Position numbers and translations under genes: made by a program. A stretch of 64,000 bases of DNA from Alphaproteobacteria bacterium (lineage in GTDB: Bacteria; Pseudomonadota; Alphaproteobacteria; Rhodospirillales; Rhodospirillaceae): assembly GCA_030835385.1 (NCBI GenBank), contig JAURPI010000033.1, positions 27,469-91,468 on the forward strand, in the 5' to 3' direction. The notes under the pieces are model-generated. The model saw only the letters and a list, made by a program, of their open reading frames with translations, did not search any database and was not told the origin of the DNA. Within the stretch, counting starts at the first letter, position 1, and the number at the start of each line of letters is the position of its first letter. Of the stretch, positions 38,187 to 47,624 are shown one piece after another.

Positions 38187-39512
38187 TTAGGGAATCAGCG
38201 GTGACCAGGCCGGGTCGGAGGCATCCTGGGGGGTCACCATCTCCCTTTGGTTGTATCCAGTAAGATCAATCGAATACAGGCGAGTCCGACCGCCAGACCC
38301 GTCAGCCCGTGTTGCCGATTGGGCAAAATACATCAGAACGCGTCCATTTGGGGCCCAAGTCGGAGACTCAACAAGGAATCCCTGGGCCAATAATCGCTCA
38401 TTACTGCCATCCGGCTCCATCACACCAATGTAGAATGTGCCTCTACTAATACGGGTAAATGCGATCAAATCACCTCTTGGCGACCATACTGGCGTCGCAT
38501 ATCGACCATTTCCAAAACTGATCCGCCGAGCATCCGACCCATCGGAATTCATTACATAGATTTGCTGGCTGCCGCCTCGGTCTGAGTTGAACGTCAATTG
38601 ACGCCCATCTGGAGCATAGGATGACGATGTGTCGATCGCTGGATGATTGGTCAGCCTCAGGGTTCTGCGGGTTCTTAGATCCATTTCATAGATCTCAGAA
38701 TTTCCGTCAGCCGCCATGGAGAAAGTCACTTTGTTGCCGTCTGGCGAGAACCGAGGTGCATACGTCATGCCTGGAAAATCACCGAGAAGCTCCTGGCGAC
38801 CGGTATCAATATTGAAAAGGTAGACCCGCGGCACATTGCGGAAATACGACAGATAAGTGATTTCTTGGGCGGTTGGCGAAAACCTTGGCGTGAGAACCAG
38901 AGCAGAGCCATCGGTCAAAAAACGATGACCCGCCCCATCTTGGTCCATTATCGCCAAGCGCTTTATACGCGCCGTCCCAGGACCACTTTCAGATACATAA
39001 ACAACGCGGGTATCAAAGTAACCGGTTTCACCAGTAATCTGAGTGTAAATTGTATCTGCGATGATGTGAGCCACACGCCGCCAATTCTCTGGCTGTGTCA
39101 CATAAGCCTGACCAATCATTTGTTGGCCACCAAAAACGTCCCATAGGCGAAATGCGACACGCATTTGTCCGTTGGGCTGAGTTTCAATTTCCCCCTGAAC
39201 CAAAGCCTGCGCATTCAATGCGCGCCAATCGGCAAAACTTGGCTGCGCATCGAGAGAAGGAAGGGCTTGAATAAAAGCATCGCGATCAACTGGCCGAAAA
39301 AGCCCAGAGCGCTCTAAATCATTTGAAATGACAGAACTGACATCACGCCCGACGCGAATGGACTCATCGTCGTTGCCCGGGAAATGCGCTACAGCGATCG
39401 GCATGGGCTCTACGCGCCCACGCGTTATATCGATCTGAACCTGCGCCTGCGCGCCAAGAGACAAGACGAGCAACAACACCGTGCTCGACAACGTTATCCA
39501 AAAATCACGCAC
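38187..39512 (-). CDS. tolB: Tol-Pal system protein TolB
   Basis: TolB is the periplasmic beta-propeller of the Tol-Pal system. The 441-residue product has a signal peptide ending near GAQA (residue 24), the N-terminal domain, and a six-bladed propeller with repeated motifs such as [30 protein letters not shown] and [14 protein letters not shown]. It lies between tolA and pal, with an 84-base gap after tolA. Confidence 0.97.
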   Translation of the reverse strand: MRDFWITLSSTVLLLVLSLGAQAQVQIDITRGRVEPMPIAVAHFPGNDDESIRVGRDVSSVISNDLERSGLFRPVDRDAFIQALPSLDAQPSFADWRALNAQALVQGEIETQPNGQMRVAFRLWDVFGGQQMIGQAYVTQPENWRRVAHIIADTIYTQITGETGYFDTRVVYVSESGPGTARIKRLAIMDQDGAGHRFLTDGSALVLTPRFSPTAQEITYLSYFRNVPRVYLFNIDTGRQELLGDFPGMTYAPRFSPDGNKVTFSMAADGNSEIYEMDLRTRRTLRLTNHPAIDTSSSYAPDGRQLTFNSDRGGSQQIYVMNSDGSDARRISFGNGRYATPVWSPRGDLIAFTRISRGTFYIGVMEPDGSNERLLAQGFLVESPTWAPNGRVLMYFAQSATRADGSGGRTRLYSIDLTGYNQREMVTPQDASDPAWSPLIP

Positions 39513-39596
39513 CCTTAACTGACCTCCCCTACCCCGGTTGTCGACTCAATCAACAGTACGAGGGCAATCCATTCGCAAAAGATACCATATCCCAAA

Positions 39597-40412
39597 TTAG
39601 TTCAGCCTTCCCTGTGGTGTGAAGGTAAATACTATCTCCTCAAAAATCTCGTATCTTTGTGGCGAGATTGGGATGTTACTGCAACTTAACACAGCCGTGC
39701 GCGCGCTATCGGCAAACGTTCGAAAAGACGGCTCAGAGAAATAACGCCCTGTATCCTCAATTACTGCCTGCCGCACGCTACCGTCTCTTTGAATGGACAC
39801 ACGGATATCAACAGTTAGGTCTTGAATTCCTTCTTTACCAGGATCGATACGCCAACAATTCTCAATATGCGCTTTAATCGCATCTCGTTCGCTTAAAGTT
39901 GCTCTGTCCGCAGTTTGTAGTGTTCTCAATCTCTCGTCCGGTTCCTGCTCAGTTGGTTCAGGAACAGTGGGGGGTGGACGCTTAGAAAGCTCCTGCTCAA
40001 GGTCCTTAACTAAACTGACAAGTTGATCGAAAGAGTCCTTCTTTGGAGGCTCAGGTTTTCTTGGCGGTGCCGCGACTTTGCGTGGCGCTGGCACTTCAGC
40101 GACTTCCTCTGGCGGCGCAGGAATCGGCTCGGGCGGTGGCGGAGGGCGCTCCGGCTCGGGCGGCGGTGGCGCAGGTGCCGGCTCGGGCTCGGGTTCCGGC
40201 TCAGGCTCAGGCTCTGGTTCAGCTGGCTTTGGCTCCGGTTCGGGTTCAAGCTTTGGTGGCGGTGCAGCCGTGACTTCAGCAATAGCCACCAATTCAACAA
40301 CGATGGGCGTATCAACATCTATGACGTCGCGCTTGAACATTGGCATGCCGACCCACGCAAAGATAACAACCAAGCTGTGCAGCAGAGCCGAGAGAAGAAA
40401 GCTTTTGCCCAT
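39597..40412 (-). CDS. tolA: TolA-like inner-membrane energy-transducing protein (TolA/TonB-type)
   Basis: TolA spans the periplasm between TolQR and TolB/Pal. The 271-residue product has one N-terminal transmembrane helix (about residues 5-23), a proline/glutamate repeat of PEPEPEP type (about 55-115) in place of the long helix of E. coli TolA, and a C-terminal TonB/TolA domain with VSIQRDGSVRQAVIED. The repeat is encoded by tandem short DNA repeats near 40150-40250. It follows tolR at an 11-base gap. Confidence 0.9.
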   Translation of the reverse strand: MGKSFLLSALLHSLVVIFAWVGMPMFKRDVIDVDTPIVVELVAIAEVTAAPPPKLEPEPEPKPAEPEPEPEPEPEPEPAPAPPPPEPERPPPPPEPIPAPPEEVAEVPAPRKVAAPPRKPEPPKKDSFDQLVSLVKDLEQELSKRPPPTVPEPTEQEPDERLRTLQTADRATLSERDAIKAHIENCWRIDPGKEGIQDLTVDIRVSIQRDGSVRQAVIEDTGRYFSEPSFRTFADSARTAVLSCSNIPISPQRYEIFEEIVFTFTPQGRLN

Positions 40413-40423
40413 GCGCGGCTGCC

Positions 40424-40864
40424 CTAGCGCCTCGCGGGAGGGTCTGTCACCAGCGCGGCATTGCGCAACCCGGCCTTATATATTTCAGACATGACTTCCA
40501 TAACTCTGCCATAGGCTAGAGACTTATCTGCCCGGACATAAATACGGACGTCAGGGTTTGACTCACTTACCGCTTTCAACCGGGCGCCGAGGTTTTCGAG
40601 TTCGACGGGCGTGTTTTGCAAAGTCACACCATCAGGATTCAAATTAACCGTTAAGGCTTGATTGTCCTGGGGCAGGTTTGGTGCCGTAGCTTCCGGTAGA
40701 TCAACATCAACTCCGGTTGTCAGCAACGGTGCCGCAACAATGAATATGACAAGGAGCACTAACATAACATCGACCATTGGCGTGACATTGATTTCCGCCA
40801 TGGGCCGATAGGGTTTGCGGCGTGATCCACCGCCGCCCTCATTGGGCTGCACAAACATACCCAT
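40424..40864 (-). CDS. tolR: Tol-Pal system proton-channel subunit TolR
   Basis: The 146-residue product is an ExbD/TolR protein with one transmembrane helix (about residues 28-48) bearing the proton-carrying Asp32 in VTPMVDVMLVLLVIF, and a periplasmic domain that dimerises and binds peptidoglycan. It forms the energised channel with TolQ, whose stop lies six bases upstream. Confidence 0.96.
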   Translation of the reverse strand: MGMFVQPNEGGGGSRRKPYRPMAEINVTPMVDVMLVLLVIFIVAAPLLTTGVDVDLPEATAPNLPQDNQALTVNLNPDGVTLQNTPVELENLGARLKAVSESNPDVRIYVRADKSLAYGRVMEVMSEIYKAGLRNAALVTDPPARR

Positions 40865-40870
40865 GGCTTA

Positions 40871-41593
40871 CTACCGCTCTTCCAATTGACGCGACAATAT
40901 CGCTCCAAATTCGCCGGCGAAGTTTTCCAACCGCAGCCCATAACGGTTCATGTCCGACGAAATTGAGTTGAAGGCGATAACCGCAGGAATAGCCGCCACA
41001 AGACCAAGTGCCGTCGCAAATAAGGCTTCAGCTATTCCCGGCGCTACAGTGGCTAGACTTGTGTCGCTTGACGCACCAATGGCCGTGAAGGTGTTCATGA
41101 TCCCCCAAACCGTGCCAAACAATCCGACGAAAGGGGCTACCGCCCCTGTTGATGCCAAAAACGTCATGCGGCTTTGCAACTGATCCATCTCGCGCTCGAG
41201 ACTGATGCGCATGACTCGGTCGATGCGTTGCCCTAACCCAGCCATGTTTTCCGGCTTTCCCTCTTTGTTTTTTGAGGAAGATCGCCGCCATTCACGCATG
41301 GCTGCGACAAATATGGAAGACATGGGGTCTGGAGGACGCGGTCCGACTCGATCGTACAATTCTTCTAGGGAACTGCCGGACCAGAATTTCTCTTCAAACT
41401 TTTCTGCGCGCTTTGTCAGCGACCTCAAACGCAAAACTTTGTCGAAGATTATGGCCCAACTCCACAAGGAAGCAGCCGCCAAAAAAAGCATGACAGCTTT
41501 GACTACGATGTCTGCCTGGAGAAAGAGACCCCATAGCGAAAATTCAGAATGCGTTGCGAGGGCACCGAGAGCGCCAACTGATTCTACTTCCAT
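40871..41593 (-). CDS. tolQ: Tol-Pal system proton-channel subunit TolQ
   Basis: The 240-residue product has three transmembrane helices (about residues 18-42, 140-162 and 182-205) and the MotA/TolQ/ExbB signature GLFGTVWGIMNTF. With TolR it uses the proton gradient to drive TolA. ybgC precedes it with a six-base gap and tolR follows with a six-base gap, so all are one operon. Confidence 0.97.
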   Translation of the reverse strand: MEVESVGALGALATHSEFSLWGLFLQADIVVKAVMLFLAAASLWSWAIIFDKVLRLRSLTKRAEKFEEKFWSGSSLEELYDRVGPRPPDPMSSIFVAAMREWRRSSSKNKEGKPENMAGLGQRIDRVMRISLEREMDQLQSRMTFLASTGAVAPFVGLFGTVWGIMNTFTAIGASSDTSLATVAPGIAEALFATALGLVAAIPAVIAFNSISSDMNRYGLRLENFAGEFGAILSRQLEER

Positions 41594-41599
41594 TCCTCG

Positions 41600-42070
41600 T
41601 TAACCCTTCTCGTCACGTAAACGTTCAAGTATAGTTTTAATGGTTGCTGGCAAACGCTGAGGTCTGCCGTTTTCATCCACAATCACCAGCTTAATTTTCA
41701 ATTTGGATATAGCTGCACCGATCCCGTTGTCACCGACCAAGTTAATTCGCTGATCCATTGTCATAGAAGCCCCGCCCAACGCCCCGACAGAAGTCTGAAC
41801 GATGAGCTCGTCTTCTAGTTTCGCTTGCTGAAGGTATCGAATTTCAGCGGAATGAACGGCAAAGACCAATCCAAATTTCTCAATCATTTCGATATGGTCT
41901 AATCCGTTCACACGCATCATTTCTGTGCGCGCCCTTTCCGCAAACTTAAGATAAGCCGCGTGATAGACCATCCGTCCGGCATCGGTTTCCTCGTAATAAA
42001 CACGCAGCGGATAGAGATGAACTGCACCGTCCATGGCGCCGGCAGTCGGACGAGGTAAGTTAACCGTCAC
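41600..42070 (-). CDS. ybgC: Tol-Pal-associated acyl-CoA thioesterase YbgC
   Basis: The 156-residue hotdog-fold thioesterase hydrolyses short or medium acyl-CoAs near the membrane. It shows the 4-hydroxybenzoyl-CoA thioesterase signature [19 protein letters not shown], with the catalytic aspartate. Its ATG overlaps the ruvB stop by four bases, and tolQ follows, the usual position at the head of the tol cluster. Confidence 0.94.
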   Translation of the reverse strand: MTVNLPRPTAGAMDGAVHLYPLRVYYEETDAGRMVYHAAYLKFAERARTEMMRVNGLDHIEMIEKFGLVFAVHSAEIRYLQQAKLEDELIVQTSVGALGGASMTMDQRINLVGDNGIGAAISKLKIKLVIVDENGRPQRLPATIKTILERLRDEKG

Positions 42071-43101
42071 AGATCGTCACCAAGCATGTCAAATTGAGCT
42101 TGGTCGCGGTGCGGCACGGCTAACCCAATATGACGAAAGCCACTATCTGCAAGTACCCGACCTCGCGGTGTCCGCTGCAACAGACCCTGTTGGATAAGAA
42201 ACGGCTCGACAACGTCTTCAAGCGTGTCGCGCTCCTCGGCCAGTGCCGCCGACAGGGTATCAACACCCACTGGACCGCCACCATAATACTCAGCAATGCA
42301 GGTAAGATAACGACGGTCCATCGCGTCGAGACCAAGCTCGTCAACATCCAACCGTTGAAGCGCCGCATCCGCAGCCTTGGCATCAACAGTTTTAATTTCA
42401 TCAACTGCGGCAAAGTCGCGAACACGTCGCAGCAAACGACCGGCGACCCGCGGCGTGCCGCGCGACCGCTTCGCCACTTCCAGGGCGCCGTCTGGAGCCA
42501 AGTCAAAGCCCATAATGGTTGCACCGCGTTCCACAATACTCACCAATTCCGTCGGCATATAAAACTCAAGCCTCAAAGGAATCCCAAACCGGTCTCTAAG
42601 CGGTGTTGTTAATAATCCGGACCGTGTTGTCGCACCCACAAGCGTGAACGGCTGCAACTCAATTCGGACCGACCGAGCTGCCGGACCTTCTCCGATAATA
42701 AGATCCAACTGAAAGTCTTCCATCGCCGGATACAACACTTCTTCTATGGCCGGATTGAGGCGGTGAATTTCATCGATAAACAAAACGTCCCGCGCCTCAA
42801 GGTTCGTCAGAATTGCAGCCAAGTCACCCGCTTTGGCAATCATTGGTCCAGATGTCGCGCGAAAACCAACGCCTAACTCTCGCGACACAATTTGTGCCAG
42901 TGTTGTTTTTCCTAGGCCCGGAGGACCATGAAGCAACACATGGTCGAGAGGTTCATTGCGCCCTGACGCCGCGGAAATGAATACGCTGAGGTTTTCACAC
43001 AATTGTTGTTGGCCAATAAAATCGGTCAACCGTTGCGGACGCAATTTTGCATCCGCGTCTTCGATTTGAGCATCACCCGAGACAATTCGATCTTTAGCCA
43101 T
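42067..43101 (-). CDS. ruvB: Holliday junction branch migration ATPase RuvB
   Basis: RuvB is the hexameric AAA+ motor that pulls DNA through the RuvA-bound junction. The 344-residue protein has [11 protein letters not shown] at the start, Walker [10 protein letters not shown], Walker B FIDEIHRL, the [10 protein letters not shown] sensor region and a C-terminal winged helix with TPRGRVL. It overlaps ruvA by eight bases and ybgC by four. Confidence 0.98.
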   Translation of the reverse strand: MAKDRIVSGDAQIEDADAKLRPQRLTDFIGQQQLCENLSVFISAASGRNEPLDHVLLHGPPGLGKTTLAQIVSRELGVGFRATSGPMIAKAGDLAAILTNLEARDVLFIDEIHRLNPAIEEVLYPAMEDFQLDLIIGEGPAARSVRIELQPFTLVGATTRSGLLTTPLRDRFGIPLRLEFYMPTELVSIVERGATIMGFDLAPDGALEVAKRSRGTPRVAGRLLRRVRDFAAVDEIKTVDAKAADAALQRLDVDELGLDAMDRRYLTCIAEYYGGGPVGVDTLSAALAEERDTLEDVVEPFLIQQGLLQRTPRGRVLADSGFRHIGLAVPHRDQAQFDMLGDDL

Positions 43102-43729
43102 CGCTCGATAGATCCTTCAATCCGTCGCGGATCAACTCGTCAAGATTTGTGGAGCCCGCCCCCTTTTGCATAGCGCGGCTCACTGCGCCAAAAGCGTCTG
43201 CACGCCCAAAGCCCAAATTGACAAGCGCTGAAACGGCATCTTCTGCCAACTCAGCTACTAGATCAGCGGCCGAGCTGCCGCTTTTCTGTCCTGCTGAGGT
43301 GCCAGACAATGCAGGCGCCAATGCAATACTGCTTACTTTGTCTTTTAGCTCAGTGACAATTCGCGATGCCAGTTTCGGGCCCACACCATTTGCACGGGTA
43401 AAGGCTGTTTTGTCTTGTGCCGCGATTGATTGGGCCATTTCGTCAGGACTAAGAGTCGACAAGATTGCCAGCGCAACTTTCGTGCCCACACCTTGCACTT
43501 TCGTAATGAATTGAAAGGCGTTCTTTTCCGCTACTGATCCAAATCCATACAAATGAATATGGTCTTCCCGCACGTGCGTTTCTATGGATAGGCTGACCGC
43601 CGCCCCCGCGCTCGGCAGGGCAGAAAGTGTGCGCGCCGAACAAAACACATGGTAGCCAACACCAGCGACATCGATGACGGCCCAATCATCTCCAACACTG
43701 TCAACTAAACCTTTAAGCTTGGCGATCAC
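43094..43729 (-). CDS. ruvA: Holliday junction DNA helicase subunit RuvA
   Basis: RuvA binds the four-way junction and loads RuvB. The 211-residue product has the N-terminal OB fold (about residues 1-63), the HhH pair with [14 protein letters not shown] and [16 protein letters not shown], and a C-terminal domain III that contacts RuvB. It lies between ruvC (four-base overlap) and ruvB. Confidence 0.97.
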   Translation of the reverse strand: MIAKLKGLVDSVGDDWAVIDVAGVGYHVFCSARTLSALPSAGAAVSLSIETHVREDHIHLYGFGSVAEKNAFQFITKVQGVGTKVALAILSTLSPDEMAQSIAAQDKTAFTRANGVGPKLASRIVTELKDKVSSIALAPALSGTSAGQKSGSSAADLVAELAEDAVSALVNLGFGRADAFGAVSRAMQKGAGSTNLDELIRDGLKDLSSDG

Positions 43730-44256
43730 CGGGATTGCCCCCCAGCGATTGCCCTACTCAATCTATCATTCGATACACGATGATGGGCGTGGCAAATAGC
43801 GACGCCCAATGCGTCAGCTGCATCGGATGAGTCCGGCGCATGCCCTGGCAATAGCATCCGCACCATGGCCTCGACCTGCTGTTTATCGGCATGCCCAGCC
43901 CCGACAACCGATTTTTTTACTGCGTTGGGCGTGTACTCGGCGACAGGCAAGCCAGCCTCAGCCGCCGCTAGCATTGCGGCTGCGCGAGCATGACCCAGCT
44001 TCAGTGTCGAAGCTGAATTTTTGTTCACAAAGGTTTCTTCAATCGCACATTCATAGGGCGCGTGGCTTCGGATGATCACTGCGATTTCAGAGAAAATGAT
44101 ATGCAGACGTTCTGCCAACGGCGCTTTATCGTCAGCACATACCGTACCGCTAGCAACAGCTGATAGAGAGTTGCCGTCCGCGTCGACGATCCCCCAACCT
44201 GTTGCTCGCAAGCCCGGATCAAGTCCCAAGAGCCGAATAGCCACTTTCCTTCTCAC
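43726..44256 (-). CDS. ruvC: Crossover junction endodeoxyribonuclease RuvC
   Basis: RuvC resolves Holliday junctions by paired nicks. The 176-residue product has the first catalytic aspartate in LLGLDPGLRATGWG (Asp13), the glutamate in CAIEETF and the C-terminal acidic pair in SSDAADALGVAICH. The frame starts with GTG at 44254-44256; a GTG at 44244 is an alternative. It overlaps ruvA by four bases. Confidence 0.96.
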   Translation of the reverse strand: MRRKVAIRLLGLDPGLRATGWGIVDADGNSLSAVASGTVCADDKAPLAERLHIIFSEIAVIIRSHAPYECAIEETFVNKNSASTLKLGHARAAAMLAAAEAGLPVAEYTPNAVKKSVVGAGHADKQQVEAMVRMLLPGHAPDSSDAADALGVAICHAHHRVSNDRLSRAIAGGQSR

Positions 44257-44265
44257 CGATCTACT

Positions 44266-45012
44266 TTAGTTTCCGAGCTTCGCTAAAATCGAGTCATCTA
44301 TGTCGTAGTTGGCTGCCACACGTTGCACGTCGTCATCATCGTCGAGAAAATCCAACAGGTTGAACAGTTTCATCGCGTCCGCTTCACCTACCTCGACTGT
44401 GTTTAAAGCCCGCCAATCTAAACGCGCACTCTCTGGCTCTCCTAAAGAGTCTTCCAGGGCTTTTTGCACGGTGTTGAGGTCTTCAGGTTTACAAAAAATA
44501 TCGTGTCCAACGTCATTGGACTCTACGTCTTCGGCGCCCGCCTCTATCGCCGCCTCCATCACTTTGTCTTCGCCACCTATGTCAACGGGATATGTAATTT
44601 GACCAACGCGATCAAAATTGAATGCGACGCTATTGGTTTCACCCATCGTGCCACCCCCTTTGTTGAATGCGGTGCGAACGGAACCCGCGGTGCGATTCCG
44701 GTTATCGGTCAACGCTTCGACAATGAGGGCAACATTACCGGGGCCATAGCCCTCATAACGGGCCTCCTCATAATTTTCGCCATCGCCGCCAATCCCCTTA
44801 TCCATCGCCCGCTTAATGTTGTCTTTGGGCATACTTTGAGATCGAGCGGCTGAAATCGCGGCCCGTAGGCGTGGGTTGTGATCGGGATCAGGCATCCCCA
44901 ATTTGGCAGCAACTGTTATCTCTTTCGCCAGCTTACTGAACAGCTTGGCGCGCTTCTTATCCTGCGCACCCTTGCGAAACATGATGTTCTTAAATTTGGA
45001 ATGACCAGCCAT
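44266..45012 (-). CDS. yebC: YebC/PmpR/TACO1-family protein
   Basis: The 248-residue protein has the family start [21 protein letters not shown] (quoted in part) and the acidic C-terminal [12 protein letters not shown] region. Members act as DNA-binding regulators or, as shown for several relatives, ease ribosome stalling at polyproline sequences. It sits directly upstream of ruvC, its standard place. With efp in the same window, both proteins could address polyproline stalling, and TolA and CpoB here are proline-rich. Confidence 0.96.
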   Translation of the reverse strand: MAGHSKFKNIMFRKGAQDKKRAKLFSKLAKEITVAAKLGMPDPDHNPRLRAAISAARSQSMPKDNIKRAMDKGIGGDGENYEEARYEGYGPGNVALIVEALTDNRNRTAGSVRTAFNKGGGTMGETNSVAFNFDRVGQITYPVDIGGEDKVMEAAIEAGAEDVESNDVGHDIFCKPEDLNTVQKALEDSLGEPESARLDWRALNTVEVGEADAMKLFNLLDFLDDDDDVQRVAANYDIDDSILAKLGN

Positions 45013-45138
45013 AACGACGTCCTACGGACTACCACCCACGGCAGTCCCCCTTCATAACTTATACCAGATGTAGTGTTTAGCACCCAAATAGGTCGAATGG
45101 CATCAAATGCCGAGACCAACCCTGGGTGTCAAGCGCCG

Positions 45139-45957
45139 CTATGGGCCTGGCGGCAACACAGGGCTCAATTCTCCGCCGTCCCGAAGGGGGTGAATGGCTT
45201 CAGCCAATCCCGTCTGGTTATCCGTCTCGACCATGACGCCGCAAATCGTGGCCACTCCAGTCGCTGGCTCCAGGCGTTCGCCTGGAAGGCTATCGACAAA
45301 CCGCCTTACCGCAATGCCGGCGTCCATGCCGATCACTGAGTCAAAGGGACCACACATGCCTGCATCAGTCTGAAAACCTGTTCCCGCGGGTAATATTCTG
45401 GTGTCTGAAGTCGGTATGTGAGAATGGCTGCCGACCGCTAGAGACGCTCGGCCATCCGCTATACAGCCTAGCGCTGTTTTCTCGCTGGTGGCTTCCCCAT
45501 GGATATCTACGACAATGGCGTCAGCGTCTTGACCAAGTTGGGTTCCTGCCAAAAATGTTTCCAACGCGCGAAAAGGGTCATCAATGGGCGGCATATTCAG
45601 GCGGCCCATGACCTGGCACACAGCCACGTGTTGCCCGTTGCGAGTTTCAAACAGGCCAGACCCAAGCCCCGGAGTGCCATCGGCATAATTAATTGGGCGC
45701 AAAAGCCTTGGTTCGGTTGGGATGTAGTCAATGATTTCACGTTGATCCCAGGCATGATTGCCGGTGGTAATGACGTCGACACCAGCAGAAAACAGCGCTT
45801 CGCATATCTTGACGGTAATTCCAAAACCATGGGCCGCGTTCTCACCACAGGCAATGACGAAATCGAGCCCTAGCTGTTCACGCAATTCCGGTAAGCGGTC
45901 GATTACCGCCTGTCGCCCGGATTTCCCCATGATATCGCCGAGATATAAGATTCTCAT
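45139..45957 (-). CDS. YmdB-type metallophosphoesterase (TIGR00282 family)
   Basis: The 272-residue product belongs to the small calcineurin-like phosphodiesterases that hydrolyse 2',3'- or 3',5'-cyclic nucleotides. It has ILYLGDIMGKSGR, GENAAHGFG, TTGNHAWDQ and SHSHIPTSD, all metal-binding landmarks of this family. ATG 45955-45957 has TGAGGAT upstream and follows the fau stop closely; an in-frame start further upstream (45987) lies inside fau. Confidence 0.93.
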   Translation of the reverse strand: MRILYLGDIMGKSGRQAVIDRLPELREQLGLDFVIACGENAAHGFGITVKICEALFSAGVDVITTGNHAWDQREIIDYIPTEPRLLRPINYADGTPGLGSGLFETRNGQHVAVCQVMGRLNMPPIDDPFRALETFLAGTQLGQDADAIVVDIHGEATSEKTALGCIADGRASLAVGSHSHIPTSDTRILPAGTGFQTDAGMCGPFDSVIGMDAGIAVRRFVDSLPGERLEPATGVATICGVMVETDNQTGLAEAIHPLRDGGELSPVLPPGP

Positions 45958-45964
45958 TGGATCC

Positions 45965-46582
45965 TCAGTCGTCCGCTTGCGCCACAATGATACGGCTTGG
46001 CGTTATGACGCCGTCCAATTTGGCGTCGAACGCTTCTCGAGGGATCCGCTCAACTTCTTGACCATCATAGGCTATTCCATAGGCTGCTATATTTTTAATC
46101 GATCGGAGCTTAGGAAGGGTGCGATCATAATATCCGCCGCCAAATCCTAAACGATAGCCAAAGGCATCGAACGCCACGAGTGGAACCAGAACGATATCGG
46201 GATCTGGAACGACTGTCTTTGCTGCAGGTTGATAGGTGCTGAGACGTCCTTTCTCCAAGGCATCTCCCGTTTTCCAAGCCCGAAATGAAAGGACATCGCC
46301 CGCTTTACCGGCCACAGGCAAAACGATCGAAGCACCACAGATTTGCATCGCCTCTAAGGCTGGTGATGGATCAAGCTCATCGCCGATCGCCACATATCCG
46401 GCTATGACCAGACTTTCAGACCCTTCAAGGGCTTTGGTCACTTGCTTCGATAAATTGCTAGGCGCTGCTGGATCATCTGCCCGCATCTGCTTTCTGACAG
46501 CCAGCATTTGCGACCTTAGCTTAGCTTTTTCACCCTTAACTCCGTCTGCGTCATGGCCGCCATCTGAAGCCGGTGGTCTCAT
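45965..46582 (-). CDS. fau: 5-formyltetrahydrofolate cyclo-ligase
   Basis: The enzyme converts 5-formyl-THF to 5,10-methenyl-THF with ATP. The C-terminal FGGGYYDRTL motif and the DIVLVPLVAFD segment are diagnostic. The 205-residue form from ATG 46580-46582 has no clear ribosome binding site. The frame is open to 46723, but those codons fall inside the probable 6S RNA, and the family does not need them. Its place after zapA and 6S RNA is the conserved arrangement. Confidence 0.9.
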   Translation of the reverse strand: MRPPASDGGHDADGVKGEKAKLRSQMLAVRKQMRADDPAAPSNLSKQVTKALEGSESLVIAGYVAIGDELDPSPALEAMQICGASIVLPVAGKAGDVLSFRAWKTGDALEKGRLSTYQPAAKTVVPDPDIVLVPLVAFDAFGYRLGFGGGYYDRTLPKLRSIKNIAAYGIAYDGQEVERIPREAFDAKLDGVITPSRIIVAQADD

Positions 46583-46611
46583 AAAATGAAGTACCAATAC
46601 ATCTTGAAAGG

Positions 46612-46772
46612 GTGGAGCCGCCGTGGCCGTCGGCAACGTGACCTCGCCATGGGCCACAGGGTCAATGTGGGCGCCGCGATCAAAGGGCCAGGGCCCTACG
46701 AGAGGCAGCTCCCGGTCGTACAATATCGCCCCTGGGAGTAACCACAGCCAGACGCACCCGGCAGCTCCAATC
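46612..46772 (-). ncRNA. ssrS: Probable 6S RNA (ssrS)
   Basis: The gap between zapA and fau on the minus strand holds a potential long hairpin of about 160 nt. The ends pair: GGAGCTGCCG (5' side, ending at 46768) with CGGCGGCTCC (3' side, starting at 46614), nine Watson-Crick pairs and one G-U. The middle contains CCCAGGGGCGATATTGTAC, close to the conserved CCCCUGAGCCGAUAUU region of E. coli 6S RNA, and inverted-repeat partners GGGAGCTGCC and CTCCCAGGGG. 6S RNA binds RNA polymerase holoenzyme in stationary phase. The zapA-ssrS-fau order is standard, which strengthens the call. Confidence 0.68.
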
Positions 46773-46779
46773 GCGGAAC

Positions 46780-47112
46780 TTAAGGGCGTTCAAGCTTTTC
46801 AGCAAGGCTATCAATCCTGGACGCCAGGCTATCAATGGCGTTAACAACGGCTTCTTCCGCTTCAACGCGAGCGTCTCCTTTGCCGCTTCTCGCAAGATTT
46901 TCGAGTTCTCCGGCTGCATCTGACAGTTCGTCTGCAATCAATAGTGAGACCATGACCAGAAGCATGCTGTCTGATACCGGCCCTGTAGATTCCATGAGCT
47001 GAGTAGCACGTTCGTCAAGATACCGGCCAAGACGACTAAGATGCGCTTCCTGGCCATCCTCACAGGCTATTTGATAACTGCGACCGCGCAGTGTTATTGA
47101 AACTTGAGCCAT
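46780..47112 (-). CDS. zapA: Cell division protein ZapA
   Basis: ZapA crosslinks FtsZ protofilaments. The 110-residue protein has the N-terminal ZapA domain with VSITLRGRSYQIACEDG and YLDERATQL, and a C-terminal coiled coil (about residues 60-108). It follows the DUF4164 gene by a short gap and precedes the 6S RNA gene, as in many proteobacteria. Confidence 0.93.
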   Translation of the reverse strand: MAQVSITLRGRSYQIACEDGQEAHLSRLGRYLDERATQLMESTGPVSDSMLLVMVSLLIADELSDAAGELENLARSGKGDARVEAEEAVVNAIDSLASRIDSLAEKLERP

Positions 47113-47124
47113 TAGTCCCGCTTT

Positions 47125-47463
47125 CTAAGACGATGCGCTTTGAGCGGCGTTTGCCAGAAGCTCAATCTTGTCGTCTAACCTGTCAGCAACCTGTGACGCC
47201 GCAGAATGCAGCTGTTTATAATCAGCTTTGATAGCGTCTAATTCAGCTTGAATAAGGTTAAATTGCTCACCCTCTTCTGGCGCTTCCTTTTGCTCGCCAG
47301 CGCCGACATCAAGTGCGGACGCAGCAGTTTCTAGACGCCCTACGGCGGTGCCAAGCCTTTCAAGTGCTTTCTCAACCCGCTGCAGCCTGTATATCGCAAT
47401 ATCTTTCAACGCCCTAGCACCCTTTTCTTGAAGCGATACTGGAACATAAGCAGCGTTCCTCAT
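47125..47463 (-). CDS. DUF4164-type coiled-coil protein
   Basis: The 112-residue product is mostly helical, with heptad-like spacing from about residue 20 to the end (RVEKALERLGTAVGRLETAASAL). The position just upstream of zapA is characteristic of DUF4164 in alphaproteobacteria. Function is unknown, presumably linked to division. The ATG at 47461-47463 is chosen; the longer frame begins with TTG at 47475. Confidence 0.75.
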   Translation of the reverse strand: MRNAAYVPVSLQEKGARALKDIAIYRLQRVEKALERLGTAVGRLETAASALDVGAGEQKEAPEEGEQFNLIQAELDAIKADYKQLHSAASQVADRLDDKIELLANAAQSASS

Positions 47464-47624
47464 GGCGTCAATCAAAGTTGAAAGGACAAAATATTTAATA
47501 CCACGACCAGTCTAACCGCTTTGAGTCTGTTCACCGCCGCGCCTGGCCGATATATGTTCCAAACCGAGATCACTAAGCACGGAACACATACGGACCGCGC
47601 TCTATTTGGAGGGGATGACGACTC

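Noticed and set aside
40078..40494. Plus-strand Gly/Ser-rich frame over tolA
   Set aside because: It is the antisense reading of the Pro/Glu repeat in TolA.
46583..46723. Upstream extension of fau
   Set aside because: The codons lie inside the probable 6S RNA, and the family start is at 46582.
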